A stretch of 64,000 bases of DNA from Candidatus Magasanikiibacteriota bacterium (GCA_903893485.1 CAITMK010000014.1:62001-126000), one strand, 5' to 3'; counted from the stretch's first letter, positions 24,689-33,375 are shown. Notes: a model not told the origin generated them from the sequence alone. Made by a program: numbers and translations.

Positions 24689-25291
24689 TTAGCCAAAAAT
24701 GCCGTGTTTATGGTGCGCCAAACTATAAATAAAGCTAACCGCTCCACCAAGCAGGAATCCTGCCACTGCAATTGCCAAAAAATTAGGCTTCTGTGGATAC
24801 TGCGACGCAACTGGCGAATCAATAAGCCGGTAATCTGCCGCATTAACCGCAAAGTCATTGCCCGTTCCACCCAGCACACCCGCAACCGTGCTCGCAATCG
24901 CAACGGCCTGCGCCTTATTGGTATGATACGCGGTAATTCCTAAAATGCCGGTATTATAGGTAACACTCGCATCAATGGTCTGAGACCAAAGCTTGCGGCG
25001 CTGCAGTTCGTCTGTTGGAAAATACGAAACATCAATCCCCGACCCTGGCACGGCAATTACACGAGAAAAAAATTGACTCGTACCAACAACTTCCGCCAAA
25101 TTTTGTGCGATACGCTCAGCCGCCTTGCTGCTGGTGTAAGGATCAACTCCCGGCGTTGCGCGCGGTGTAATAAGTAATCGAGCTTCAGCGCCATACTTAA
25201 GTGGAAAAACCACCAACGCCACGAGACATGCAACAACGGCAACCGCCAATCCGCTGCCGACTGACGTGTACAAAGAACGAGCGTAATTCAT
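24689..25291 (-). CDS. Wzz-like polysaccharide chain-length/co-polymerase protein
   Basis: 200 residues with two membrane spans, one near the N-terminus (GLAVAVVACLVALVVFPL) and one at the end (FLAIAVAGFLLGGAVSFIYSL), enclosing an external domain. That topology and the terminal Pro-rich approach to the second span (VASQYPQKPNFLAI) fit the Wzz family, which controls glycan chain length with a Wzy polymerase. The start at 25291 lies one base after the stop of the HtrA-like gene (TAATATG), so translation is coupled. It is the last gene of a five-gene operon. Confidence 0.8.
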   Translation of the reverse strand: MNYARSLYTSVGSGLAVAVVACLVALVVFPLKYGAEARLLITPRATPGVDPYTSSKAAERIAQNLAEVVGTSQFFSRVIAVPGSGIDVSYFPTDELQRRKLWSQTIDASVTYNTGILGITAYHTNKAQAVAIASTVAGVLGGTGNDFAVNAADYRLIDSPVASQYPQKPNFLAIAVAGFLLGGAVSFIYSLAHHKHGIFG

Positions 25292-25292
25292 A

Positions 25293-26342
25293 TTATTGAA
25301 GATGAGAAATTTTTGTAGTGAGTGGAACCGCGAGATCAATTGATTTTCCGCCGCGCAGTACCGTAACGTGAAGCGTTCCGTCTGCAACCGCTGCCTGCAC
25401 CAAAGGAAACAATTCGGTATCACCTTCAATGGATGATCCGCCAATTGAGGTAATTATATCATCATCTTTCAAATCTGACGCGCCACGAGTTGGACGAAGT
25501 GTTTGAACTAAAAATCCTTGGGTGCTTGTGGTTGACTCAAATACAAATGGTGAACGAATTGAATTTGCAACTCGCACCGGCAAACTTGCGCGCGTAATGG
25601 TGCCCGCCGTAAACACTGATTGAAAAATTGGTTTAACGGCGCTCGTTGGAATAATTACCAATCGATTATTTTGTGTTGTTGCAAAACCAACTAGTGTGCC
25701 CCGCACGGTGATCACCGGAGCGCCATCAGCACTGTGCGGCACAATTGATTCAACCACGGCGCCGGCAAACGAAAGTGTATCCGCATATTCGTACGGGCAT
25801 TTATCCGCAACACAAAGTGAAGTGTCTTGCAGTGTCACGGGCAACGCGGTATCAGGCAACACCACAATCAGGCGTGAACCGCGCGCCATGTCTGCTAAAT
25901 TTTCTTCGTCTAAAATATGTAAATTTTGCGCGTGCGTTTTAATGAATGCCAAATTGGTTGCACCGTCGACGATTGTTTTTTCGATGGGCAAACTACCAAC
26001 GCCGCGTACTAATAATTTTTTTCCGCGCACCGCACGTGCGTCCGCAATAAACCAACCGTCTGAGGTAATTGCAGTTGCATATGTTGCATCAGCCGCGCCC
26101 ACCACCGAAGCCACACTTTGCGTTGCTTCCATTACCCGTGTTTCATCGATGCCATCAGGAGCCTGCTCAATACGCGTTTCATATTTTGTAGTCGCGGTGC
26201 TGCCATAACTGGCATACAATAAACTCGCCACAAAACCACTGAGCGCGCCAATTAAAATCATGGCAACAAAATAACCCGTTGCTGGATGTAACGTTTGTAC
26301 ATTTGTATCTTCTGAAGGAATATGTGGTGCGGTAGGTGTCAT
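25293..26342 (-). CDS. HtrA/DegP-like pseudoprotease with PDZ domain
   Basis: 349 residues: one N-terminal span (~residues 23-45), a trypsin-like domain (~70-245) and a PDZ domain (~262-340). The fold is recognisable (AITSDGWFIADARAV, TNLAFIK, ADGAPVITVRGTLVGF), but all three catalytic positions are changed: His is Arg103, Asp is Asn130, and Ser is Asp206. It should bind rather than cut exported peptides. The start at 26342 overlaps the upstream stop as ATGA. Its place between membrane genes and the Wzz gene suggests a scaffold in envelope assembly (inference). Confidence 0.85.
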   Translation of the reverse strand: MTPTAPHIPSEDTNVQTLHPATGYFVAMILIGALSGFVASLLYASYGSTATTKYETRIEQAPDGIDETRVMEATQSVASVVGAADATYATAITSDGWFIADARAVRGKKLLVRGVGSLPIEKTIVDGATNLAFIKTHAQNLHILDEENLADMARGSRLIVVLPDTALPVTLQDTSLCVADKCPYEYADTLSFAGAVVESIVPHSADGAPVITVRGTLVGFATTQNNRLVIIPTSAVKPIFQSVFTAGTITRASLPVRVANSIRSPFVFESTTSTQGFLVQTLRPTRGASDLKDDDIITSIGGSSIEGDTELFPLVQAAVADGTLHVTVLRGGKSIDLAVPLTTKISHLQ

Positions 26343-26893
26343 AGGAACCAACTAAATAATGAAACGCAAAATACAATTACGATTACAAAAATACTTGCGG
26401 TAATGATAAGACGTTTTGTGGAGTTGCCCGCGGTAATGCCATGCACAAGCGTTGCCAAAAAAGCGAACGCTGCCGCGGCCAATGCGCCACGACCAAAAAA
26501 ACTTGCGGATCCAAACAAAAGAACTAAACACCAGATAGTCCAAAGCGCACCAAAAACAATTCGGGTGGTAAAATCTTTTTCAAAAAGAAAAATAAATCCG
26601 ATACAAACAATAGTGGTGATAAGTGCGACTGACCAAACAGGCATTAATTGAAGTGCGCTACAGCCATACGCAAGTGAAATCCATTCCCACGCCGCAAAAG
26701 AAAAAAGTGCGGTGCGAAGCGTTGGAAATTTTTCGGTGAGTTCGAGGCGACGCGTGACTTCGTAACCAATTGTTAGTACAAGCGCGGCAACCGCAAGCAC
26801 CCACACCAATGATGACGCATCAAAAAGAAGCGCGAGCAATGCGGCGCCGATAATCGTTAAAATTTGTGCATTATATTGTACCCAGAATTTCAT
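26339..26893 (-). CDS. Polytopic membrane protein of unknown function
   Basis: 184 residues with about six hydrophobic segments (for example ILTIIGAALLALLF, VWVLAVAALVLTIGYEV and LIITASIFVIVIVFCVSLFSWFL). Start chosen at 26893 because the upstream in-frame residues are not membrane-like and a TAATATG junction links it to the previous stop. No family recognised. Coupled with the genes on both sides. Confidence 0.75.
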   Translation of the reverse strand: MKFWVQYNAQILTIIGAALLALLFDASSLVWVLAVAALVLTIGYEVTRRLELTEKFPTLRTALFSFAAWEWISLAYGCSALQLMPVWSVALITTIVCIGFIFLFEKDFTTRIVFGALWTIWCLVLLFGSASFFGRGALAAAAFAFLATLVHGITAGNSTKRLIITASIFVIVIVFCVSLFSWFL

Positions 26894-26894
26894 A

Positions 26895-27290
26895 TTAACG
26901 AGCGGTATTGAACAGTTGGTAATCTTGCACCGCGGTTGCAGCACCAGAAACATCATCTTTATCGAGTGCAATAACCCATGCGAGATGACGATCTTTTAGC
27001 ACGGCAGGCACATAAAGCGCAAGTGCACGCTTTTTTGCTTCAGCAGCTGAAATCTGTTTTGCCGCATATGCATTTTCTATGGCAAGCGAGTTTTGAATAT
27101 AAGAATCGATAAGCGATTTTTGTTTTTCGTATTCCCCTGCAGTCGGTGAAATTTTTGCAATTTCAGCAGCGCGTGTACTTTGTGGCAAATGATTAAACCA
27201 AACTACCATAAGCGCGGCGATCGCGGTAACCGCCAAACCAACTCCACACAAAACAATTATTGGCGCGTGACTTTTGTGATGAAATTTCAT
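26895..27290 (-). CDS. Single-span membrane protein of unknown function
   Basis: 131 residues: short cytosolic start, one span (APIIVLCGVGLAVTAIAALMVVWF), and a helical external region of about 95 residues with a charged pattern (EYEKQKSLIDSYIQNSLAIENAYAAKQISAAEAKKRA). The start at 27290 shares ATGA with the stop of the permease gene. Not recognised. Confidence 0.72.
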   Translation of the reverse strand: MKFHHKSHAPIIVLCGVGLAVTAIAALMVVWFNHLPQSTRAAEIAKISPTAGEYEKQKSLIDSYIQNSLAIENAYAAKQISAAEAKKRALALYVPAVLKDRHLAWVIALDKDDVSGAATAVQDYQLFNTAR

Positions 27291-28333
27291 AGCGGTTTTT
27301 CTTCGATGATTTCGGTTGCTTTTTCGCCGATAAATGTTTCGCCAACCGCCATAATAATGCACGCGAGCGGCACACCAAGCAAAACACCGAGCGCACCAAA
27401 CAAAGTGACACAAACCAAAATCGAAATCATGGACATGATGGAATCAACACCCGTTGCACGCTCCATGATTTTTGGAACAATCAAATTATTTTCGAGTTGT
27501 TGGATAATGTAATACGCAAGTGCGGTAATAATTGCAGCCAATGGCGAAACCGTAAGCGCAAAAAATATACCGAACAAACCCGAAAGTGCTGGGCCCACAT
27601 ACGGAATAAATTCGAGCAAAAACGCGAGCGACGCAAGCGCAAATGCATATGGCACACCAATCAGCAGCAGCGAAAAATACACCATGACGCCAATCACAAA
27701 CGACAAAATAATTTGTCCACGTGCCCATCCTCCAAGGCGGCGCTGAATATTTTGAAACAAACGTGCGGTGGGTGTTGCAAAACGCGGTGGCATGCAAAGT
27801 GCGAGCAACTTTTTCATTTTAAAATCATCAACCACCATGTAAAACGCAAACACCATGATGAGCACGATTACGCCAACCGCAACAAAAATACCTTGCACCG
27901 TTGAAAGCAAGCTGCTGACAGTTAAAAACAAACCGTTTTTTAATTCCGCGGCAATCGATGCAATATTTGCCTGAAGCGCATCGCGCAGCATGATACTTTT
28001 ATCTGGCGGCAACAACACAATCGCTTTGTCCCAAAGCGAAGAAAAATTTTGCACGATGCTGGTAATTTCACTAAGCAAAACCGGCACCAACAAATACCCA
28101 ACTCCCGCGAGCAAAATAAGGCCGAAAAAATAGACGCCCAAAATAGTAATGGTGCGTGGCAAATAAAATTTCTGCGCCCATTTTGCAATTGGATGCAAAA
28201 CCGTTGCCAAAATGAATGAAACAAACAAGATAAGAAGCACATTACGCGCTTCGTAAATAATGTAACATCCAAGCACCACAAGCACCGCGCGAAGCATGGT
28301 TTCGGTGGGGATCGAAAAGGGCTGATTTGCCAT
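27287..28333 (-). CDS. AI-2E family transporter (PerM-like permease)
   Basis: 348 residues with the family layout: two N-terminal hydrophobic segments, a long amphipathic middle, the motif GWARGQIILSFVIG, then FIPYVGPALSGLFGIFFAL and the conserved QQLENNLIVPKIMERATGVDSI before the last spans. Members export signals or sodium/small molecules; the substrate here is unknown. First gene of a coupled run reaching the Wzz gene, divergent from smpB with only 48 bases between. Confidence 0.88.
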   Translation of the reverse strand: MANQPFSIPTETMLRAVLVVLGCYIIYEARNVLLILFVSFILATVLHPIAKWAQKFYLPRTITILGVYFFGLILLAGVGYLLVPVLLSEITSIVQNFSSLWDKAIVLLPPDKSIMLRDALQANIASIAAELKNGLFLTVSSLLSTVQGIFVAVGVIVLIMVFAFYMVVDDFKMKKLLALCMPPRFATPTARLFQNIQRRLGGWARGQIILSFVIGVMVYFSLLLIGVPYAFALASLAFLLEFIPYVGPALSGLFGIFFALTVSPLAAIITALAYYIIQQLENNLIVPKIMERATGVDSIMSMISILVCVTLFGALGVLLGVPLACIIMAVGETFIGEKATEIIEEKPL

Positions 28334-28338
28334 AACCG

Positions 28339-28366
28339 TTGAAAAAATATTTGGTTCAAGTATACT
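28339..28366 (+). promoter_or_regulatory. Promoter of smpB
   Basis: TTGAAA (28339-28344), 16-base spacer, TATACT (28361-28366), 15 bases before the ATG. Confidence 0.7.
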
Positions 28367-28381
28367 AGGTTTATCTAAAGT

Positions 28382-28834
28382 ATGCCAACTCTTGCAGAAA
28401 ACAAATTTGCGCGCCGTGAATACGACGTTTTAGACGAGGTCGAAGCCGGTCTCGAATTGTTAGGCGTGGAAGTAAAACCAGTGCGCGCCGGCCAAATGAA
28501 GCTCAAAGGTTCGTTTGTAAAAATCGTTGGCGGCAACTTGGTTTTACTGAATGCGTTTATTCCCAAATATACGAAGGCCACCGGCGGCGTTGCTGAAAAA
28601 TACGATCCGTACCGCACCCGCGCGCTGCTGGTTCACAAAAAAGAATTGAAAAAGATTTTTGACATGGTTGAGCAGCGCGGCGGCACCATCATTCCCCTTT
28701 CGGTGTATACGCGTGGCCGTTTGATTAAAATTAAAGTTGCCGTGGCACGTGGCCGCAAAATGCACGAGAAAAAAGAAATCTTAAAACAAAAAGATATTGC
28801 GCGCGATGCAGAGCGCGAAGCTAAACGTTATTAA
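28382..28834 (+). CDS. smpB: SsrA-binding protein SmpB
   Basis: 150 residues, the usual length. NKFARREYDVLDEVEAGLELLGVEVKPVRAG matches the conserved N-terminal core, YDPYRTRALLVHKKEL and IPLSVYTRGRLIKIKVAVARGRKMHEKKE the rest of the beta-barrel, and the basic tail (EILKQKDIARDAEREAKRY) is present. It delivers tmRNA to stalled ribosomes; the tmRNA gene lies only 2.7 kb downstream. Start at 28382 directly after a promoter, with a very short leader. Confidence 0.97.
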   Translation: MPTLAENKFARREYDVLDEVEAGLELLGVEVKPVRAGQMKLKGSFVKIVGGNLVLLNAFIPKYTKATGGVAEKYDPYRTRALLVHKKELKKIFDMVEQRGGTIIPLSVYTRGRLIKIKVAVARGRKMHEKKEILKQKDIARDAEREAKRY

Positions 28835-28835
28835 T

Positions 28836-29273
28836 ATGACAAAAAAATGGGATGATACAATCGAGATTACCGGACTCGAGAGCAAACGAATCAAATACGC
28901 GTCCGATTACGAAGCACTTATTGACGTGATTAAAAATATTCCACAAGTATCCGAAGAAGAAGCGGCCAAATGGAATGAACCCGCATACACCGGCCGTCAA
29001 ATAGAAATTATGATTATTGAAGTTAAAGAAGGCCGCCGCTCCCCTAAAAACACGCCGCGCGCATATGGACTTCAAGAAGCGCTTCAAAAATTAGCGTTCA
29101 TGTATCCAACAACTCAAAGTCATACTCCTAGCGAATTAATCGCGCGCGAAATTTCAGCCATGGAGCCGACTGTACAAATTCCAAGACCAGATGAACAACG
29201 CAAACCAATTCCAAGAAATCCAAGTTTAGCAGCAACCATTGAAATTGATCCACGGAACCCTTCGGAAAATTAA
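28836..29273 (+). CDS. Small protein of unknown function downstream of smpB
   Basis: 145 residues, starting one base after the smpB stop (TAATATG), so probably translated from the same message. It is acidic and helical in the first two thirds (KRIKYASDYEALIDVIKNIPQVSEEEAAKW), with a Pro/Arg-rich end. No domain recognised. The 3' end overlaps the convergent metallophosphoesterase gene by four bases. Confidence 0.65.
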   Translation: MTKKWDDTIEITGLESKRIKYASDYEALIDVIKNIPQVSEEEAAKWNEPAYTGRQIEIMIIEVKEGRRSPKNTPRAYGLQEALQKLAFMYPTTQSHTPSELIAREISAMEPTVQIPRPDEQRKPIPRNPSLAATIEIDPRNPSEN

Positions 29274-29830
29274 ATTTCGATTATTGCATCTTGATACACG
29301 TACACAATTTTCGTATTTAAATATTTTTTTACCAATTCATTTTCTTTTGGATACGTGTGGCCGTGAAATAAATACCCGGGATTCATCTCTTCAATGTACG
29401 TGGCAAGGGCGCGATACCCGGTATGCGCAATATCGGTTTGGTCGTCATTCACGCCAAGCGGCGGGCAGTGTGCAAGTATTACATCAACGCGAGGAAAATT
29501 TTTAAGCAGCGCATCAGCTTCTTCTTGCGTGTACATTTTTGCATATGCCGATTCTTTGTAGCGCACACAGCCTTCAAATCCGCCAAAGGTAATTCCCTTG
29601 TGAGTGAACGTATTAAGATGCATGTTGGTAATACCGAGACCATCAAAATAATTTCCCGAGCAGTGATTTCCGTACACGCCGAGTTTTGGAATGTTTGTGA
29701 TCATGTCGAGACCGCGCAAATCTTGAGATTCTAGGTCGCCAAGCGTGACAATAAGGTCAACCGGAGTTTCTGCGATAATGTCGCGAATAAGGCGGCGTGG
29801 TGGACGATCGGCGATGGCGAGGATGCGCAT
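29270..29830 (-). CDS. Calcineurin-like metallophosphoesterase
   Basis: 186 residues with the family metal motifs GDLE, GNHC, AHCPP and HGHT in order. The first motif, normally DxH, reads IADRPPR, so the first metal ligand pair is atypical (Asp kept, His absent). Predicted to hydrolyse phosphoester bonds; substrate unknown. One base separates it from the upstream small gene, so the two may be co-transcribed. Confidence 0.82.
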   Translation of the reverse strand: MRILAIADRPPRRLIRDIIAETPVDLIVTLGDLESQDLRGLDMITNIPKLGVYGNHCSGNYFDGLGITNMHLNTFTHKGITFGGFEGCVRYKESAYAKMYTQEEADALLKNFPRVDVILAHCPPLGVNDDQTDIAHTGYRALATYIEEMNPGYLFHGHTYPKENELVKKYLNTKIVYVYQDAIIEI

Positions 29831-29831
29831 A

Positions 29832-30140
29832 TTATAGGGGGCTACGTGCCGGAAATGGCGTGAGGTTTTTTAATTCGTTGGCTTTTGCGGAATTGATGAC
29901 GCGTTTATCAGCGAGCGTTTCGATAACTTCATCGACCTTTTCATCCTCTTTTCTGAGCGAACCGTTCAATTCACCCTTATATTCGCGGTCTTTCTTATCA
30001 ATGTAATCGCGAAGCTCGCTATTAGATTTAGCAATCATAAGCTCTGCATCGGCTTTTGTGAGCATGTTTTGCGCAATAAATTGCAACAATTCCGTACTTT
30101 CCTGCGTGGTAAATGTTTGGCCTTCGCCCTCCTGCGGCAT
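29832..30140 (-). CDS. Small coiled-coil protein
   Basis: 102 residues, highly charged, with a helical middle (YIDKKDREYKGELNGSLRKEDEKVDEVIETL). It resembles in style, not clearly in sequence, the coiled-coil protein at 14202-14516. Adjacent to the metallophosphoesterase gene in the same direction. Function unknown. Confidence 0.6.
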   Translation of the reverse strand: MPQEGEGQTFTTQESTELLQFIAQNMLTKADAELMIAKSNSELRDYIDKKDREYKGELNGSLRKEDEKVDEVIETLADKRVINSAKANELKNLTPFPARSPL

Positions 30141-30218
30141 AGGATAAAAATTTAAGAATTAATATCTGCGTTATATCAAAAAATATACGTGCTCGAAAGA
30201 GGGTGTCAAGGGTTCGAT

Positions 30219-30683
30219 TTAGGCGCCAAAAATCTTCTGCTCCCAATTCGCAATTTTCGTATCGTGCGAAGCTAGTATTTCAATCATTTTATTTTTTATT
30301 TCTTTGTATTCGCTCTGCACCTCATCAATTGTTTTGTTACCAACCAAAACGGCAATGTTCGCCTCGATATAAAAATTATATTTGAGTCTGGTCGCAGAAA
30401 AATTAATGTCATCAAATACGAGTTCAGACATTAATGATCTTAATTTAGCTGCGTCGATTTCTGCGGCCTTATACTGTGCATATGCTTTTTCCCATGCGCT
30501 GAAATTTAAATCTTTTTTTAGTGATGCACTCTGATATTCATTTCGAGCCGCCACCACTGTTTGTGTATCAAAGGCAAGATAATATTTCAGAGCATCTTCA
30601 TCTTTTTTCTCGATAATTATTACTAACTTTTTTAGAATTAAAAAAAGAATTACCGTGATGACCAAAAGAAATAAATAAGGCAT
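30219..30683 (-). CDS. Membrane-anchored helical protein
   Basis: 154 residues: an N-terminal span (YLFLLVITVILFLILKKLVII) followed by a charged helical region. Four bases after the upstream gene's stop, so it forms a pair with it. No known domain. Confidence 0.62.
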   Translation of the reverse strand: MPYLFLLVITVILFLILKKLVIIIEKKDEDALKYYLAFDTQTVVAARNEYQSASLKKDLNFSAWEKAYAQYKAAEIDAAKLRSLMSELVFDDINFSATRLKYNFYIEANIAVLVGNKTIDEVQSEYKEIKNKMIEILASHDTKIANWEQKIFGA

Positions 30684-30686
30684 ATA

Positions 30687-31424
30687 TTATGTTAGTTGCT
30701 CTAAATTTGAAGTTGAAAATGATCCATTTGCCATGCCTGACAATTGACGCAGCGCAGAGAGTAATGATTCTTGAAGCGGAGAAATAATTGCAGTGAATTT
30801 ATTTTGTAGATCTTCACATTGTTGATCTGAATCTTCACCAAGGTTATAGCGCGCATTCTGTTCCTTACTAAACGTATCTGCTATCTCCTCACGAAGTGAT
30901 TCTATGTGGGCCACCAATTTCTGCGCTGATTCCGCTTTTTGCTCAATGCCAAATGCATCACCGAGTGGCGTTTTCGCCTCCAGCGCTCTTTGGATGGCGC
31001 GAGCTTCGGTGGCGCCACCTGTAAATTGCTCATGCGCTGACTGCAACGCACTTGCAAGTGTTGCGAAATTTTCCGCAAGCGAATTAAAGCGAATGTTGCG
31101 TTGGTTATTCGCAAGCGCAAGATCTTCTGATTCCGATGCAAGTTGTTTCACGTAGCCGTAAAAATTTTCAAGCTCGCCTATTTCACGCTCAAGCATTGTC
31201 GGTTCTTGCGAACTCATCACGGATTGCGCTTCCAAAGAAGTGCCCGATTCTACGACAGGTTCTGACATATCAAGCGCATCGAGCCGTTCTTTTAATGCTT
31301 CGCTGCGTTCGAACCGCGCTTCAGTGCGAGATAATTCCGGTTGTACAGGAATACTTTCAACTGCAGCCTCAACAGTTTTTGGTACTCTCTTTTCAAACCG
31401 TGGGATAAATTTCGGATCCGACAT
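30687..31424 (-). CDS. Coiled-coil cytosolic protein of unknown function
   Basis: 245 residues, without membrane segments, dominated by Glu/Ala/Leu-rich helices (for example LEREIGELENFYGYVKQLASESEDLALANNQRN). The start at 31424 leaves a leader of about 25 bases after the promoter at 31458-31486; the upstream in-frame start at 31481 lies within that promoter and is rejected. Not recognised. Confidence 0.65.
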   Translation of the reverse strand: MSDPKFIPRFEKRVPKTVEAAVESIPVQPELSRTEARFERSEALKERLDALDMSEPVVESGTSLEAQSVMSSQEPTMLEREIGELENFYGYVKQLASESEDLALANNQRNIRFNSLAENFATLASALQSAHEQFTGGATEARAIQRALEAKTPLGDAFGIEQKAESAQKLVAHIESLREEIADTFSKEQNARYNLGEDSDQQCEDLQNKFTAIISPLQESLLSALRQLSGMANGSFSTSNLEQLT

Positions 31425-31457
31425 AGATTGACAAACGGAGATTTTTCTGATATTCTG

Positions 31458-31486
31458 AGTATACGGTTTTTTCTTTGACAATTCAA
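31458..31486 (-). promoter_or_regulatory. Promoter of the coiled-coil gene pair
   Basis: Minus strand TTGAAT (31481-31486), 17-base spacer, TATACT (31458-31463). The tmRNA promoter must lie in the same ~40 bases on the other strand but is less clear. Confidence 0.6.
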
Positions 31487-31498
31487 TAATTCTTCTTT

Positions 31499-31898
31499 GG
31501 GGATGACAGGCTTCGAGAAGAAAAAGAAGGCTCTAACGGGCGTGTCGGGAATGTACTGCTTCTCGCAAAACGCAGTACAAATCCAAGTGCAAACATCTTT
31601 GCACGTGCAAAAGCGACGATTGCTAACGCATTCGCTCCAACTTTTGTACCAGCATTCGCTTAATTGCCAATGCCATCGAACCAGACGTTCACGGTCCGGT
31701 ATTCGGTGTTATTAAACAGTGAAGTAGAAACTCCGAGCGCTGCAAGTCGCGCGTAGTTCCGAAATCAATACTTGTCTTGTGCATTGGCTTGTTTGTCCAA
31801 TTGATGGCCGCGCATAAGTAAAAATTAACTGGACTACACACGTAGGCCGCGAGTATCCTTTTTCTTTGACCCGGGTTCAATTCCCGGCATCTCCACCA
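31499..31898 (+). ncRNA. ssrA: Transfer-messenger RNA (tmRNA)
   Basis: Begins GGGGATGACAGGCTTCGA and ends CCCGGGTTCAATTCCCGGCATCTCCACCA. The 5' GGGGATG pairs with 3' CATCTCC; the T-arm and an encoded CCA are present. A hairpin GTACTGC/GCAGTAC (31553-31577) precedes the tag. The tag frame most likely runs from GCA at 31589 to the TAA at 31661-31663: 24 residues, starting ANIFARAKAT and ending FVPAFA. About 400 nt, a normal one-piece size. It rescues stalled ribosomes together with SmpB. Confidence 0.95.
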
Positions 31899-31901
31899 CT
31901 G

Positions 31902-32047
31902 AATTTTATTTTTTTGTTTGTTTCGGAGACGTGTCAGTTTGGCCAGCGCCAAACTGCACTTACTCTCGGCGCGCCATTTTTGCCTTCGGCAAAAAAACCG
32001 GCTGGCGCGCCTGCGAGATACTCCTCTACAAACAAAAAAATAAAATT
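31902..32047. repeat. Inverted-repeat element directly behind the tmRNA
   Basis: A perfect 20-bp inverted repeat (31902-31921 and 32028-32047) encloses further nested palindromes: GTTTGGC/GCCAAAC, CTCGGCGCGCCA/TGGCGCGCCTGCGAG and a central TGCCTTCGGCA hairpin. It may be the tmRNA terminator, a MITE-like insertion, or both. The AT-rich arm ends at the TTG start of the next gene. Confidence 0.65.
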
Positions 32048-32595
32048 TGCCTATCCTTATCACCTACTTCGTCCACGGCACCACTTTGGACAATGAACAA
32101 GAAATTTCATCCGGCTGGTCAGACGCAGAGCTTTCCGCACTCGGCATTGAACAATCACACAAATTAAAAAATCTCACCGCCGATAAAACTTTCGACGCAA
32201 TTTTTTGTTCGGACTTACAGCGCGCTATCGACACGGCACACATCGCATTTGGCGATGGCCCCGCGCCCATCATCCACGACGCACGCCTGCGCGAATGCAA
32301 CTACGGTACCTACAACGGCCAGCCCTCTGAAATCGTGGAACCGCTCCAAGAAAAAATGATCACCGAAAAATTCCCTGACGGTGAAAGTTACGAAGACGTC
32401 GGACATCGCATCTCGGATTTTTTACAATTCCTAAAACAAAACTACGAAGGAAAACATATCGCGATCGTCGCGCACAAAGCGCCGCAGCTTGCGCTCGACG
32501 TATTACTCACCAGCAAAACCTGGGGCCAAGCATTCACAGAGGATTGGCGAAAAATAAAAGCGTGGAAACCCGGTTGGGAATATCAACTTCTGTAA
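32047..32595 (+). CDS. Histidine phosphatase-family protein with altered RHG motif
   Basis: 182 residues, starting at TTG (no ATG nearby). The phosphoglycerate-mutase-like fold is recognisable: FCSDLQRAIDTA, RLRECNYGTYNG (acid/base Glu) and IVAHKAPQ (second His). The N-terminal motif should be RHG but reads VHG (YFVHGTTLDN). The nucleophilic His remains while the phosphate-binding Arg is lost, so activity is uncertain. Its start lies at the end of the inverted repeat behind the tmRNA. Confidence 0.75.
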   Translation: MPILITYFVHGTTLDNEQEISSGWSDAELSALGIEQSHKLKNLTADKTFDAIFCSDLQRAIDTAHIAFGDGPAPIIHDARLRECNYGTYNGQPSEIVEPLQEKMITEKFPDGESYEDVGHRISDFLQFLKQNYEGKHIAIVAHKAPQLALDVLLTSKTWGQAFTEDWRKIKAWKPGWEYQLL

Positions 32596-32697
32596 AAAAT
32601 TTGTGGATAAAAAAACACGCCCACCCGCCCCGCCATTACAGCAAGACAAGGTGAACGTCGTAACATGCGTTTCATTGCTGCATGTCAGAGCACATAG

Positions 32698-33318
32698 CTA
32701 TAGTGAGGAGCGCCGCCAAAACTGCACCTGACCGCGCTCCTGTAAGAACCGCATGAATTCATCGCTGTGCGGCTCGTTCGACAACTCGTAACCCAGATCG
32801 CCAAAAATCGATGGTCCGCTGGGGCAAACGAGAGGCGCCGGTGCGTAACCTTTGACGAGGCTCGTGAACGTGTTGAATTCGATTGTTACCAGCCCGTCGC
32901 AAACAGCAAATTTCACATTACCGCTCAATCCGCCGGACTCATCCTTTTGAATTCTGCCCACTTCAAGTTCGGGCGGCCGCAGAGCTACAATCACGTGACG
33001 CATGTCACCTGCAGTCATACTAGCGATGACGACTTTCCCGCCGACCGACGCGGACCGCAGCGCACGCTGCAGCACGTTGAAGCCGACCACCTCGTTCACG
33101 CGCGCCAGTTCAGCGCTTCCCCCGAGTTGCTGAACGGTCCGTACGGCCTCTCGCGCAGATCGACGTTCGCGCAGTGTACGCCACAACTTACTTATACCAA
33201 GTGGATTTAGAAAATAGTTCTGGAAAAACATCGAGATCGGCGTCGTGAATTCGATAAACCAAAATCGCAACGCTAGCCGCTGCTCATCACCAAGGATCGT
33301 TTTAAGCCATCGCCACAT
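32698..33318 (-). CDS. Orphan protein of unknown family (cassette)
   Basis: 206 residues, GC-richer than its neighbours. An amphipathic/aromatic N-terminus (ALRFWFIEFTTPISMFF) may associate with the membrane; the middle has a beta-alpha pattern (GGKVVIASMTAGDMRHVIVAL). No domain recognised. Strong AAGGAGAATCTC before the ATG and a perfect TTGACA-N17-TATGTT promoter. The downstream T tract (32606-32613) follows only a weak stem. It is divergent from the next unit, with the two -35 boxes nearly back to back. Confidence 0.7.
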   Translation of the reverse strand: MWRWLKTILGDEQRLALRFWFIEFTTPISMFFQNYFLNPLGISKLWRTLRERRSAREAVRTVQQLGGSAELARVNEVVGFNVLQRALRSASVGGKVVIASMTAGDMRHVIVALRPPELEVGRIQKDESGGLSGNVKFAVCDGLVTIEFNTFTSLVKGYAPAPLVCPSGPSIFGDLGYELSNEPHSDEFMRFLQERGQVQFWRRSSL

Positions 33319-33344
33319 GAGATTCTCCTTGCAAATTCAGAAAA

Positions 33345-33373
33345 AACATACCATCTTTTTACAAAGATGTCAA
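33345..33373 (-). promoter_or_regulatory. Promoter of the 33318 gene
   Basis: Minus strand TTGACA (33368-33373), 17-base spacer, TATGTT (33345-33350). Confidence 0.8.
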
Positions 33374-33375
33374 CC

